Shown piece by piece: positions 17,509 through 26,454 of a stretch of DNA of 64,000 bases. Both the position numbers and the translations under genes were made by a program. Under the pieces are notes generated by a model that saw only the letters and a list, made by a program, of their open reading frames with translations, ran no database searches and was not told the origin of the DNA. Origin of the DNA: Mesorhizobium sp. NZP2298 (GTDB lineage: Bacteria > Pseudomonadota > Alphaproteobacteria > Rhizobiales > Rhizobiaceae); the NCBI RefSeq assembly GCF_013170825.1, contig NZ_CP033365.1, positions 4,600,001 to 4,664,000 of the forward strand, read 5' to 3'. Numbering within the stretch: the stretch's first letter is position 1; every line of letters starts with the position of its first letter.

Positions 17509-19856
17509 ACTCGCCGCGCGCCCAGGAACTGCGCCCGGCGCGCGCCAGCTGGACGGACAACCTTCCCGAGGCTGAGGAAGGGAGCTGGGCGCGGCTGGAA
17601 CGCCGACTCTTAGACGGGGAGCGCTGGAGGCCACCGCAGGTGGCGAGCCTAGCGTCGGAGTCCGCGCGAGTCTTGAGACACCTGCCGGATCCGCGACAGG
17701 AGGCATCCTTCCAGGGACGTGGGCTTGTGGTTGGCTATGTCCAGAGCGGCAAGACCGCCAACTACACGGCCGTTGCGGCGCGTGCCGTCGACGCCGGCTA
17801 TCGGATGGTCATCGTGCTGTCGGGCATCCACGACGCACTACGCAGCCAGACACAGGTTCGGCTTGAGAACGAGCTCGTCGGGAGCGGCAATCCGGGTGGC
17901 CCTGCCTGGACCGTACTTACGGAAGAGACCCAGGATTTCAAGGATCCGGGCGTGGAAGTCCTTGATCGGGCCGGAGCCTTCCTCATTGTGGCTAAGAAGA
18001 ACGTCTCCGTACTCCGCCGGATGGACGCATGGCTTGCGGCGGCGGGCGGCAGGCTCGACCGTCTGCCGATCCTGGTGATAGACGATGAGGCCGATCAGGC
18101 CTCGATTAACACGCGCGGCAACCGCGCGCCCGACCCGTCTCTGGATTCAGACGCCGCCTCCTCCGCTAACGGGCCGGGTCCGACGGCAACCAATGCGCTA
18201 ATCCGCTCGATCCTTGGGCGCGCTTCGCAGGCGGCTTATGTGGCCTACACCGCAACACCGTTCGCAAACATTTTCATCGACCCCGATGCGGTCGACCGGG
18301 AGGTTGGCGAGGACCTCTTCCCTCGTGACTTCGCTCTCCAGTTGCCCCGGCCCGAGGGCTACATCGGAACAGAGGAGCTGTTTGGCGTCTCCGCCCAGGG
18401 GCGCGATGTGTTTCGAAAGGTCCGAGACGAGGACGTGGGCGAACTTCGCCAAGCGATGACGCGGCGAACGTCTGCGCCCATGATCGTTGGTCCGCAGAAC
18501 CAGCTGCTGCCCGATTCCCTGGCCGAGGCTCTGATAGCCTTTTGTCTCGCTGGGGCCATCCGCAAAGGCCGGTCGGGCTTTCAGGGCAAACCCCACACCA
18601 TGCTCGTACACGTCAGCGTGCGGGTCGAAGATCAAGCGCGCATTCGAGTGGCGATTGAGTATCAGCGGAGCTACTGGCTGGAAGCGCGGCGCCAAGGTCA
18701 TGACCTGGCAGACCTGTTCGTGGAGGTGCTCGAGCGTCACTTCAGAGGCGTCGAGCTACCAACCGATCCTTTAGTGACGGCGAAGGCAGCGATCGCGGTG
18801 CTTGAACAGTTGGATGTCGTCGAGCTGAACAGCGTCACGGGCGAGAACCTCGAATACGCCGAAAGGCCCGGTCGGAATATTGTCGCGGTCGGCGGCAACC
18901 GCTTGTCTCGCGGCCTGACACTGGAAGGTCTGACGATCTCCTACTTCCTACGAACGGCTTCCATGGCCGACACCTTGCTGCAAATGGCGCGCTGGTATGG
19001 CTTCCGCTCTGGATATGAGGACCTTATCCGGATCTGGACGACGGACGGGATCGCCCAATGGTTCACTGAGCTAGCGCTAGTGGAGGAGTCCTTGCGGGAC
19101 AGCCTTCAAGCCCTATATCGGGCCGGGCGTCGGCCGTCCGAGATGGCTATTCGCCTGCGCGCCCACAGCGCGCTGCTGCTCACCGCGCGCAACAAGTCGG
19201 GCATGGCAGACACACTGCGTCAATCTTGGTCCGGCGAACATCCGCAGACGGTAATCTTGCCGCTGCACGACCACGCGCGGCTACAGGCCAATCGAATCTT
19301 GGCGGATCGGCTAATCGCTCTGTGCGGTCCGGCCCACGAAATGACAGGCGGCCAGCTGTTCCGCGACCTGCCTCCGGAGATCGTCTGCGACTTCTTGCGC
19401 GCCTACCAATCGCATCCGGATACGCTCGCAATGCGCGGTGACGAAATCGCTGACTGGATCATGCAGCGGGTGGTCCAGGGCGAACTGGTCGACTGGTCGG
19501 TGCTCTTGGCTAGCGCCAAGGGGGGCGCCGCGGTCATCGTCGGCGGCGTTGAGACCCGGCTGGTGACCCGCCGGCGCTCGAGCAGCGAAGGCATCGGAAT
19601 CCTAATCGATCCTCGCCACGAGGGCGCGGATCTACCAGGCGGCCCGGATGCCTACCGCCGGGCCACCGGCAACTATGACGCCGAGGCCATGCGGTCGGCA
19701 AGGCCGTCTACCCAGGGCCTGCTATTGGTCTATCCCCTGGATCCTGTGTCCCTCGACGTCACCAGTGTGGACGCCGTGATCGCGGTTGCGCTCACCCTTC
19801 CCTACACCTCGGACGGCCGCTCTAACGCCGTCGTCAATCGAGGCGTTGGCACATGA
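17505..19856 (+). CDS. Z1-domain superfamily II helicase/ATPase
   Basis: A 783-aa protein with Walker A GYVQSGKT near residues 76-83, Walker B ILVIDDEAD near 188-196, GRNIVAVGGNRLSRGLTLEGL and MADTLLQMARWYGFR in the helicase C-terminal half; together these are diagnostic for the Z1 family. The helicase should translocate on DNA powered by ATP. Start and stop overlap the flanking genes by four bases each, giving a tightly coupled three-gene operon. In the predicted MutL/MORC-Z1 systems this subunit is the motor that couples recognition by the ATPase to cleavage by the nuclease. Confidence 0.92.
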   Translation: MNSPRAQELRPARASWTDNLPEAEEGSWARLERRLLDGERWRPPQVASLASESARVLRHLPDPRQEASFQGRGLVVGYVQSGKTANYTAVAARAVDAGYRMVIVLSGIHDALRSQTQVRLENELVGSGNPGGPAWTVLTEETQDFKDPGVEVLDRAGAFLIVAKKNVSVLRRMDAWLAAAGGRLDRLPILVIDDEADQASINTRGNRAPDPSLDSDAASSANGPGPTATNALIRSILGRASQAAYVAYTATPFANIFIDPDAVDREVGEDLFPRDFALQLPRPEGYIGTEELFGVSAQGRDVFRKVRDEDVGELRQAMTRRTSAPMIVGPQNQLLPDSLAEALIAFCLAGAIRKGRSGFQGKPHTMLVHVSVRVEDQARIRVAIEYQRSYWLEARRQGHDLADLFVEVLERHFRGVELPTDPLVTAKAAIAVLEQLDVVELNSVTGENLEYAERPGRNIVAVGGNRLSRGLTLEGLTISYFLRTASMADTLLQMARWYGFRSGYEDLIRIWTTDGIAQWFTELALVEESLRDSLQALYRAGRRPSEMAIRLRAHSALLLTARNKSGMADTLRQSWSGEHPQTVILPLHDHARLQANRILADRLIALCGPAHEMTGGQLFRDLPPEIVCDFLRAYQSHPDTLAMRGDEIADWIMQRVVQGELVDWSVLLASAKGGAAVIVGGVETRLVTRRRSSSEGIGILIDPRHEGADLPGGPDAYRRATGNYDAEAMRSARPSTQGLLLVYPLDPVSLDVTSVDAVIAVALTLPYTSDGRSNAVVNRGVGT

Positions 19857-20833
19857 CGGCGACGTTCATTGATATTTGGCGAAGCCTCAGGGCCTCTCGG
19901 CCCGCGGGCGAGGACCAGATCCAGTCCATCGCCATCGTCTACAATGACGTCGAGACGCCGCTCCGCTTGGCCATGGATGCCTCGGGCGATCTTCACCTAC
20001 TGGCTCCGACGTCAGGGCTGGCGACGAGGCCCCTGCCGCCCGACTACAATGGCCTTCGCCTCAGAGAAGGTCTCCTCGACGTCGGCGTCTGCCTCGACCT
20101 CTGCTCCCCCGCTGCCCACGAGAAGATGTTCGCGGCGCTATGTGGGGAGCTGGTGGAGGCCATCATCGTCCACGGACGTGAGCCCTGGTCGGCGGCCATC
20201 GCCATCGTGCGCGCTTGGCAGTCCGCATGGCGGCCACTGCGCCAGCCCATGTCTCGCCCGGTCCAGATCGGCCTCGTGGGCGAGCTCTTGGTGATGCAGA
20301 CGCTCTGGCTGCCCGCCCTGGGATCGGAAGCCATTCATCTGTGGAGCGGACCGGACCGGGAGCGCCATGATTTCGTGAGCCCGCGCCTGCACATGGAGGT
20401 CAAAGCGACGACCAAGAGTCGACATGAGCACGAGATTTCCCGGGTGGACCAACTAAAAGCGCCTGACGATCGTCGCCTGCTGTTAGCCTCGATCCAGCTT
20501 GAGGAGTCGGCGATGGGCACCCAGTCCGTTGCCACTTTAATCGATGGAGTGATGGCGGCGATCCGACAGGATCCAGCGGCGGTCGACAGCTTTCTCACGA
20601 AACTCGATGGCTTCGACTGGTCCGATGAAATGCGCCGCTCTCCGGACTTGGTCCGCTTCCATCTCAGGGACGCGCACATTTTCGAAGTGGACGAGGAGTT
20701 TCCGCAACTTCCGATCGACTTCGCCCTTCCAAACGGCGTCCTGTCGATTCGCTATACGATCAGCTTGGCGAACCTGCCTTATCTGGATGCGGAGGCGGTG
20801 CGAGACGACATTGCTGAAGCCATGGCGGCCTGA
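19853..20833 (+). CDS. DUF4420 (PD-(D/E)xK motif) nuclease subunit
   Basis: A 326-aa protein of the DUF4420 type. GLVGELLVM near residue 140, RHDFVS near 172 and HMEVKAT near 181-187 provide the E, D and ExK residues of a PD-(D/E)xK nuclease. It closes the MORC-Z1-DUF4420 operon, starting four bases inside the Z1 gene. As the only clear nuclease domain of the set it is the likely cutting subunit. An AIPR-domain gene, present in Mza-type loci, is not found downstream: the next gene is kwaA after 340 bases. Either this variant lacks AIPR or the N-terminal domain of the MORC protein replaces it. Confidence 0.88.
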   Translation: MTATFIDIWRSLRASRPAGEDQIQSIAIVYNDVETPLRLAMDASGDLHLLAPTSGLATRPLPPDYNGLRLREGLLDVGVCLDLCSPAAHEKMFAALCGELVEAIIVHGREPWSAAIAIVRAWQSAWRPLRQPMSRPVQIGLVGELLVMQTLWLPALGSEAIHLWSGPDRERHDFVSPRLHMEVKATTKSRHEHEISRVDQLKAPDDRRLLLASIQLEESAMGTQSVATLIDGVMAAIRQDPAAVDSFLTKLDGFDWSDEMRRSPDLVRFHLRDAHIFEVDEEFPQLPIDFALPNGVLSIRYTISLANLPYLDAEAVRDDIAEAMAA

Positions 20834-21173
20834 TGTTTGACACGGCGATCCTGAGAGGTCCGGCCGCCGAAGGCGGGCCACGGTTGAGCGCCGCCTAGAC
20901 TGAATGCGATGAAGTCAGTCATCACTGCATGCGCTGAAGGTTCCAATTGGCCCGAACAGTGGACTGACCCGGGCGCTCTTGTGAACTGACGTGTCGACTG
21001 GCTCCAAAATACGGCTTTGGGTGGCGGCGAAGGCCGCTCTCGGGCGTTGTATCGAACCCGTTCGATCATCGATGACACTTTTCATCGGAACAACATGATT
21101 ACATGCATTGCCGTATTTCCCCCTGGCTGCTAAGCGTAGAGAGGTTCCAATACTTTAGCTTATTGGATTTTTG
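20834..21173. other. Intergenic region between DUF4420 gene and kwaA
   Basis: No gene is supported in these 340 bases. The last 60 bases before kwaA are notably AT-richer than the surroundings (TACTTTAGCTTATTGG near 21150-21166), compatible with a promoter for the Kiwa pair, though no clear -35/-10 pair stands out. No terminator hairpin is obvious after the DUF4420 stop. Confidence 0.35.
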
Positions 21174-21776
21174 ATGCGGTTCCGCGCTTGGATATCATTC
21201 CTCATCTTCATCGGCTCATATCTGCCGCTGAGTCTGATTCTGCTCGCACAGAACTATGATTATAGTTCTATTGGGAATCCCATTTGCTGGGCATTTTGGA
21301 AGCCGACCTGCACAATCCCTTTCAAGAACCCATGGTTCGCAACTGGCATCTTCCTTCTTTGTCTAGTTTGTTTCGTCCTAACGCTCGTGCTTCTCGCAGC
21401 CTTGAGGCCGTACACCCCGATCACCGTTCGCTCAGCCTCGCACGTGCCGGCCGATCTGATGAACTACTCCTTGCCCTACGTTGTGTCTTTTATGAGCATC
21501 GACTATCAGGACACGGGCAAATTCATCGGCTTCCTAATCTTCCTCGCATGGATGTTCTAGATCACTCACCGGTCCGGCCAAATACTTCTTAATCCTGTCC
21601 TGATCGCCTTCGGCTGGCGCTATTACGACATCACCTACAGCTTTGGCGGCGACGCAACTGAGCGCAGCGGGCATGCCTTGGTTCACGGCATCATCGCCCC
21701 TGGCGAAAGCCACACCCAGCTGTCGGTGCAAGAACTGCTAGTCATAAAACCGCCAAACGCGCCCGGAGACAACTGA
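21174..21776 (+). pseudogene. kwaA: KwaA-like membrane protein of Kiwa, interrupted by in-frame amber codon
   Basis: From ATG 21174 the frame encodes 128 residues, then TAG (21558-21560), then continues open in the same frame for 71 more codons to TGA 21774-21776. The 200-codon total suits KwaA. Transmembrane helices are predicted near residues 3-27 and 53-78, with another ending at the stop; the sequence after the stop (LLNPVLIAFGWRYYDITYSF) contains the fourth hydrophobic segment and a cytoplasmic tail, so it is clearly part of the same protein. A single change such as CAG to TAG explains it. kwaB follows after two bases. Options are inactivation, readthrough, or a sequencing error. In Kiwa, KwaA is the membrane subunit of the complex. 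Confidence 0.75.
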
Positions 21777-21778
21777 CG

Positions 21779-22696
21779 ATGCCCATTCCTCAGGCTCTGG
21801 CAAACTTTAATATTGCCGACGCTGCCGTATCCGTCTGGCTGTTTCGTAAGTCAGGTCTTTCCGACGCCCCAGTTTTCACGGGGCGCTGGGTGCCGACAGA
21901 CGATGCTCTGAGGGGGGCGTTAAGGGAGTCGATTAATCAGGCCCGTGCTGAAATCCAGGAAGCCGAGCCATATGGGTTGCTCGCGACGATCGAGGACGGC
22001 CAAGCGCTCACGATTGGCACGGATGAAACCCATGCGGGATTGATTGTGGACGCCGCGGCTGCCGAGCTCCCGCAGAAGCGGGCCCAAAGCGTGGGCCATA
22101 TGCAAAACACGGATTTCTATGTTATCAAGTTGATCCATCAAAATCAGGTACTGCACGCGGTTACGAAGACCAATTCGTCCTGGAAATCACGGCAAACCCA
22201 TAACCTACTAACCGTCTATTTTACTGGTGATCAACTGGGGCTGGAGACCGACCCTACATTTTCGCTGTCACGTGGCGTCGATTTTTTCATTGTCGGGATG
22301 GACATTGTCATCCTCGATAAGTCAGATTTCGAGTCCATTCTTAACTACAAACAGGCACACGCCAGCGAGTTCGCGGACCTTCAGGCCGAAGCGGCGTTCG
22401 CCGGCCTCTTCGTCGACCTGGAGCCACTTGTGGCGTTTGTCGGAAGCAATAAGCTCCATCTGCGGCGCGCCTGCGCCATCCGGCAAAAGGGATACTACTT
22501 GAGCCAGCAGTTCATGCAGCGACTACGCCAGAACCATGCACAAGCCGGACTGAACCTCACCTTCGATGGCAACGGCCGTCTCATCGCGACCGAGGCGCAA
22601 TGTCCGGACATAATTCGCGCCTTTTTGGATCATCGACTGTTGTCGGTCTTCTCCGAGTCCTACTACGACGTGCAAAACGCAACGGCGATCCCCTGA
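21779..22696 (+). CDS. kwaB: KwaB-like protein (DUF4868) of the Kiwa defence system
   Basis: A 305-aa protein with the DUF4868 layout of KwaB: an alpha/beta N-terminal part (NIADAAVSVWLFRKSG), the core RGVDFFIVGMDIVILDKSDFESIL near residues 162-185 and a C-terminal NKLHLRRACAIRQKGYY segment followed by HRLLSVFSESYYDV. Its ATG lies two bases after the kwaA stop, the standard kwaA-kwaB order. KwaB acts as the DNA-binding effector that works with membrane-bound KwaA against phage. The reading frame is intact. If KwaA is truncated, KwaB may be inactive or may act alone. Assignment rests on recalled family features, not on a search. Confidence 0.82.
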   Translation: MPIPQALANFNIADAAVSVWLFRKSGLSDAPVFTGRWVPTDDALRGALRESINQARAEIQEAEPYGLLATIEDGQALTIGTDETHAGLIVDAAAAELPQKRAQSVGHMQNTDFYVIKLIHQNQVLHAVTKTNSSWKSRQTHNLLTVYFTGDQLGLETDPTFSLSRGVDFFIVGMDIVILDKSDFESILNYKQAHASEFADLQAEAAFAGLFVDLEPLVAFVGSNKLHLRRACAIRQKGYYLSQQFMQRLRQNHAQAGLNLTFDGNGRLIATEAQCPDIIRAFLDHRLLSVFSESYYDVQNATAIP

Positions 22697-23047
22697 CAGT
22701 GCGCCAGCCCTGACCGATACCAGTGGTCCGGACTCAATTGGCCAGAATGCCGGTGGTCACAACATGTTGTGCCCTCTTGCGCAGCACATTTACATGGGGG
22801 GGTGATGGTGAGTTGGCTTGCGACACTTGCTTATGACGCGCCCGAGGAAGGCACTTTCAACCCGCCTGAAGCACAGAAGCCAACAATTCTCTGGACAATT
22901 GTGAAGCATTATGGAGTGCAAGCAGGCCGGGATGTTTCTTCAAAACCGCAATTTCTTACGACAGTCTAAGTCGCAAGCGCAGGTTGACTGGAGCTTAAGT
23001 ATTTCTGATGCCTATCATCGGATAGGCAATGAAAGGTGGGGGATCGC
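22697..23047. other. Intergenic region between kwaB and DUF262 gene; possible small ORF
   Basis: A 54-codon frame from ATG 22805 to 22969 (MVSWLATLAYDAPEEG and onward) is the only protein-like candidate; the seven-G run ahead of it is too close to act as a normal ribosome binding site. It may be a remnant. Otherwise the stretch shows nothing I can support. It should contain the promoter of the DUF262/AlbA_2 pair. Confidence 0.3.
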
Positions 23048-24955
23048 GTGTCGCAACTTCAGGTCATGGATATCAACATTCCGGGAGTCCTAAAAAAACT
23101 GAGGACAAAGGAATGGCTCATCCCGCAATTTCAGCGTGAGTTCGTTTGGAACAACGCGCAGGTGATCGCCCTGGCCAATTCGGTAATAGACGCACGCCCG
23201 GTTGGCATGGTCACACTGTGGGAGCAAAGTGCCGACGCACCTCTTCCCCTAGAGCCAATCTCGATTGCGGATTGGGATCCGAAGGAGAACGCGACCGGAC
23301 AGAAGACCTACGCGGACGATTGCCCGGTGCCAGGAAGATATTATGCGATCCTTGATGGTCGACAACGTTCGACCGCTCTGGCCTTAACCTTTGGGGGGTT
23401 GCGGGCATCGTCTGCGATTTATCGTCATGCCGGCGGCTATTTCCTTGATGTCACTGCGACGGAAGATAGCGAACGCGTGAAATTCGTGCCCCAGAAAGAG
23501 ATGGTAAAACGCAACCTGCACACTCACGCTGGAGCGATTGGGAACGGGTACTTTCCCCTTGGGACTGACGACCCCAACGCCATGATGGGTCAATGGATGG
23601 TTTACCTCCAGGACATCAACAAGGCAGAGTACTATCCCGGCGGCGTACTACCCCAAGAAGAGGAGTTGAAGCGCCGGAATGCAGCGCTCAGCAAGGCATT
23701 CTCTGGCATCTTCAACACCAAGATGGCAGTCTACATCGTGCCACCGACCTACGACCTTGCGCAGATCTGCGAGATCTTCGATACACTGAACACGACTGGC
23801 ACTAAGGTGTCGACGATAGATCTAATTCATAGCGGCCTTTTCAATGACACGGTTGGGGACGCTGGTGGCGCTTTGCTGCTCCGCGACGAAATCGACGCCA
23901 TGGGTGAACTCGACGGAGCGGTCGGTTGGTCGTCCTCGACTGGCCGCCCAGAGTTGATTGCCCAATTCGTCGCCGCCATCCATGTGGCGCTCGACGCGAA
24001 GCCTGAACCCAAGCGTATCGGCGGCGCCAAGGACACGCGGATCACCAGTGTAAAGTCGAGCGACCTCTTGGCTATCCCCAGCGCATTCTGGCGCAAGGTC
24101 ATCGAGAACAATTTGACGTTCGCGTCCTTTATCGGAGGTTTTCAGAATACGGTTGCCGGAGGGCGCTTCACCATGGCCCAATGTCCCTACCCAGCGAGTG
24201 CTGCTATCTACGTCGCCCTACGCTGGCACCTCGAGTTCGAGGGCGGCGCTGCGACACATTGGACGGTTGCCGACCTCGACCGACTGTATGGAGCGTTCTT
24301 TTGGCGCAACGTGTTTCATTCACGTTACGATCAGGGGTTCCTGACGCAAATCGGTACCGACTTGCGTGAGATGAAAGCGTTCCTCAGCAAGAAGCAACTC
24401 GGCGTAGATGAAATGGATTGGCGCAAGCAGGCGAACGAGTGGCTAGACTTCAATGTCGGCACTCGCCCCGGTCCGATTGATATCTTCGAAGTGGTCTCAG
24501 ATGGCGGCGAAAAGGGAGCCTTGAGACGCGCGGCGTTATTGCTTCTACATGCTCGGGCTGACCGTGATGTGATCTCGGCTGAATTAAGTATCGCGCTTGA
24601 GGGCGGTATGATGGACCTGCATCACATATATCCGAAGGATTGGTGCAAGAACAATGCTGGCGGCGTTGCCAAGGATGTGCTCGATCGCGAAAGGGCCGGT
24701 CGCGACTGGGTCAATTCCGCGGCCAACCTAATGCCGATGCATCGCCAGACGAATAATGAGTGGCGCAAGCAATCTCCCGCAACCTTCCTGCACGGAAAAG
24801 CCGACTTCGACAGTCATCCTAATCTTTGGACGCGCTATTACATCAACCGTGATGCCTATGATCTCCTCCTGCTCGGTGAGGACGGCGTCGCCGAATTTTG
24901 GAAAAAGCGAGCGGGCGCAATGGCCGAGGATATCTATAGCCGCACCACGGCCTGA
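23048..24955 (+). CDS. DUF262-HNH (GmrSD-like) protein
   Basis: The 635-aa protein begins with DUF262: WLIPQFQREFVW near residue 24 and the nucleotide-handling motif YAILDGRQRSTAL near 100. The C-terminus carries an HNH-type nuclease (DUF1524-like): DLHHIYPKDW near 525 and NSAANLMPMHRQTNNEW near 560. This DUF262 plus HNH order is that of GmrSD-type restriction enzymes, which cut modified phage DNA. GTG 23048 is preferred over GTG 23036 because GGGGGA stands five bases before it. The next gene starts three bases after the stop, so both are one operon. Known GmrSD-like proteins usually act alone, so the AlbA_2 partner is notable. Confidence 0.85.
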   Translation: MSQLQVMDINIPGVLKKLRTKEWLIPQFQREFVWNNAQVIALANSVIDARPVGMVTLWEQSADAPLPLEPISIADWDPKENATGQKTYADDCPVPGRYYAILDGRQRSTALALTFGGLRASSAIYRHAGGYFLDVTATEDSERVKFVPQKEMVKRNLHTHAGAIGNGYFPLGTDDPNAMMGQWMVYLQDINKAEYYPGGVLPQEEELKRRNAALSKAFSGIFNTKMAVYIVPPTYDLAQICEIFDTLNTTGTKVSTIDLIHSGLFNDTVGDAGGALLLRDEIDAMGELDGAVGWSSSTGRPELIAQFVAAIHVALDAKPEPKRIGGAKDTRITSVKSSDLLAIPSAFWRKVIENNLTFASFIGGFQNTVAGGRFTMAQCPYPASAAIYVALRWHLEFEGGAATHWTVADLDRLYGAFFWRNVFHSRYDQGFLTQIGTDLREMKAFLSKKQLGVDEMDWRKQANEWLDFNVGTRPGPIDIFEVVSDGGEKGALRRAALLLLHARADRDVISAELSIALEGGMMDLHHIYPKDWCKNNAGGVAKDVLDRERAGRDWVNSAANLMPMHRQTNNEWRKQSPATFLHGKADFDSHPNLWTRYYINRDAYDLLLLGEDGVAEFWKKRAGAMAEDIYSRTTA

Positions 24956-24958
24956 ACC

Positions 24959-25717
24959 ATGCCCCTTCTTTGCCCGATCGCGGCACGAGCTCTCATCGCT
25001 CCAACCGAGACCACGCTCCTCGCGCTATTGGAAGAGTATGGACTAGACACCGGCACGGGACTGCTTGTGAGCCTAACAAAGCTTCAAGTCGACCTTGGCG
25101 CCTTCGCAATCGCCTGTGAGCCGCAGATCGGCGTCGGCAATCTCGAGGATATCCGGGTACTCTCGGTGGTATCCGTGGAGTCGGTTGAATCAGTACTGAA
25201 GGTAATTGCGGGCGGCGAACGCTCGGACATCGAGTTTAAGTCTTCCATGCTGCTCGATGTACGGAGGTACCGGACCGAACCCGGCGAGCCCCTCGAAGCC
25301 TACAAGCTTGAGGCCGTCACTCGAACGATGATGAAATCGATCGCTGCCTTTTGCAATACTGGCGGAGGGACATTATTCGTGGGCATCGAGGATGACACCA
25401 GTGTCTGTGGCTTGGTCGAGGATTTCGTTCTCGCAAACCCCAACCGGGGGGATTTCGACGGTTGGGATCAATACCTGAGGGGACAGCTCGAATCCCGTTT
25501 CTATGATGGCAAGGCCGTGGCCAATTATGTTCGGGTGGTGCCGCTGGAGACTGGGGGGAAGACATTCGTCCGTATTCAGGTTGCGGACCGCGCGAACCTT
25601 ACCTTCCTGAAGAAGGCCGGCGGTGGCGCCGAACTGTTTGTCCGCTCCGGTACCCGCTCAATCCCGATCGAATTCCAGGAACTCGAAAAACTCTACTCAA
25701 TAAAGCGACAGTTCTGA
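24959..25717 (+). CDS. AlbA_2/Schlafen-domain protein paired with DUF262 protein
   Basis: A 252-aa protein whose second half is an AlbA_2 (Schlafen core) domain: SDIEFKSSML near residue 84, then IAAFCNTGGGTLFVGIEDD near 125-143 followed by VCGL. In Schlafen-like proteins the acidic residues around EFK can form an RNase/tRNA-cleaving site; in other AlbA_2 proteins the fold binds nucleic acid or nucleotides. The first 75 residues are unassigned. ATG 24959 lies three bases after the DUF262-HNH stop. The pairing suggests a two-component nuclease, or a nuclease with a regulator or RNA-directed backup. Which residues are catalytic here is inference. Confidence 0.78.
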   Translation: MPLLCPIAARALIAPTETTLLALLEEYGLDTGTGLLVSLTKLQVDLGAFAIACEPQIGVGNLEDIRVLSVVSVESVESVLKVIAGGERSDIEFKSSMLLDVRRYRTEPGEPLEAYKLEAVTRTMMKSIAAFCNTGGGTLFVGIEDDTSVCGLVEDFVLANPNRGDFDGWDQYLRGQLESRFYDGKAVANYVRVVPLETGGKTFVRIQVADRANLTFLKKAGGGAELFVRSGTRSIPIEFQELEKLYSIKRQF

Positions 25718-26237
25718 GGCACCCCTAATGGGCCAGCGTGCATGCGGCTGTTGCTCTCTGGCTGACGGCGCAACAGCGCGGACGCCCCTTGCCCGTTTTC
25801 AAGCCATGATAGCTGGACCCTGTCGAGGCCGGTCATCCTGGCATTCTGAAACTGTCCCAATTAACCATGCGCGAGCTCTGTGACTTGAGATCTGGCTCGG
25901 ATCCCGATCGAAGGCACTTGGACAGCATTGGCAACAAGTGACCGCCAACTGCGCCCTGAAAGGTCGAGCTATGACCAGTCCCGTTGCCTTCGAGGAAGCT
26001 CGAACCCTTCCGAACATTCTTTTCGGTCTGCGGCTAGAGATCCAAGACGCGGCTGAATCTGCGATGATTTGCCTTATCCGCCACACCAGCTTGCGACGCC
26101 TCGAAAAAAAACGTCAGACGCAGCGCACCGATTTCGTGATCAGAGCCGGCAACAAACTCCGCCGTGACGGCTCCGCCCCTTAGACAGACGCGCTCAGTGC
26201 GCTGACCGGAGAAGGTCAAAGGACCTAATCCTGGTTA
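25718..26237. other. Intergenic stretch before the transposition module
   Basis: A frame from ATG 25971 to 26183 (70 codons, with AAAGG upstream) encodes a basic peptide that I do not recognise and call only as possible. Hyphenated inverted repeats and partial copies of the GGATTC-containing repeat occur toward the right end. The stretch probably holds the border between defence cargo and the Tn7-like module. Confidence 0.3.
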
Positions 26238-26251
26238 CCAGGATTCCCGCG

Positions 26252-26289
26252 CGGCACGTTCAAGGATTCCACGGCACGTTCAAGGATTC
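26252..26289 (+). repeat. Tandem pair of 18-bp repeats (CGGCACGTTCAAGGATTC)
   Basis: Two perfect copies at 26252-26269 and 26272-26289, 20 bases apart, with a third partial GGATTC at 26241-26246. Position, about 170 bases upstream of the first gene of the Tn7-like module, fits transposase-binding sites at an element end or an operator. TTGAAGGACA-type repeats near 33386-33475 downstream of tniQ are loosely similar, but in the same rather than inverted orientation, so I do not claim paired ends. Confidence 0.55.
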
Positions 26290-26308
26290 GCAGCCCAAGA
26301 CCTAGTCC

Positions 26309-26345
26309 AAACGTCAACCGCGTGGTTCTGCGATAAACGTCAACC
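26309..26345 (+). repeat. Paired 11-bp direct repeats (AAACGTCAACC)
   Basis: Two identical copies at 26309-26319 and 26335-26345, start to start 26 bases. Such spacing suits binding of a transposase (TnsB-type proteins bind several 20-30 bp spaced sites at each end) or of a regulator bound on successive turns. An AT-rich stretch with a possible promoter (TTGGTT near 26353, TACAAA near 26374) follows at once, so binding here could repress the pin-tnsA-tniABQ operon. No perfect inverted copy is found near 33.5 kb. Confidence 0.5.
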
Positions 26346-26454
26346 ATTCCAGTTGGTTATCGTAATTTTCTGATACAAAACTGTGATTATCCGCCCCTGG
26401 TCGGCGGCGAAAGCGCGCCCATCTGTTCCGCCGTCAGACGCAAGGAGAACCTAG

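Noticed and set aside
23036-23047. GTG 23036 as the start of the DUF262 gene
   Set aside because: The GGGGGA ribosome binding site lies inside these codons and points to GTG 23048.
26252-26345. Possible short CRISPR array
   Set aside because: Each repeat occurs only twice, unit lengths differ (18 and 11 bp), gaps are 2-15 bases, and there is no cas gene.
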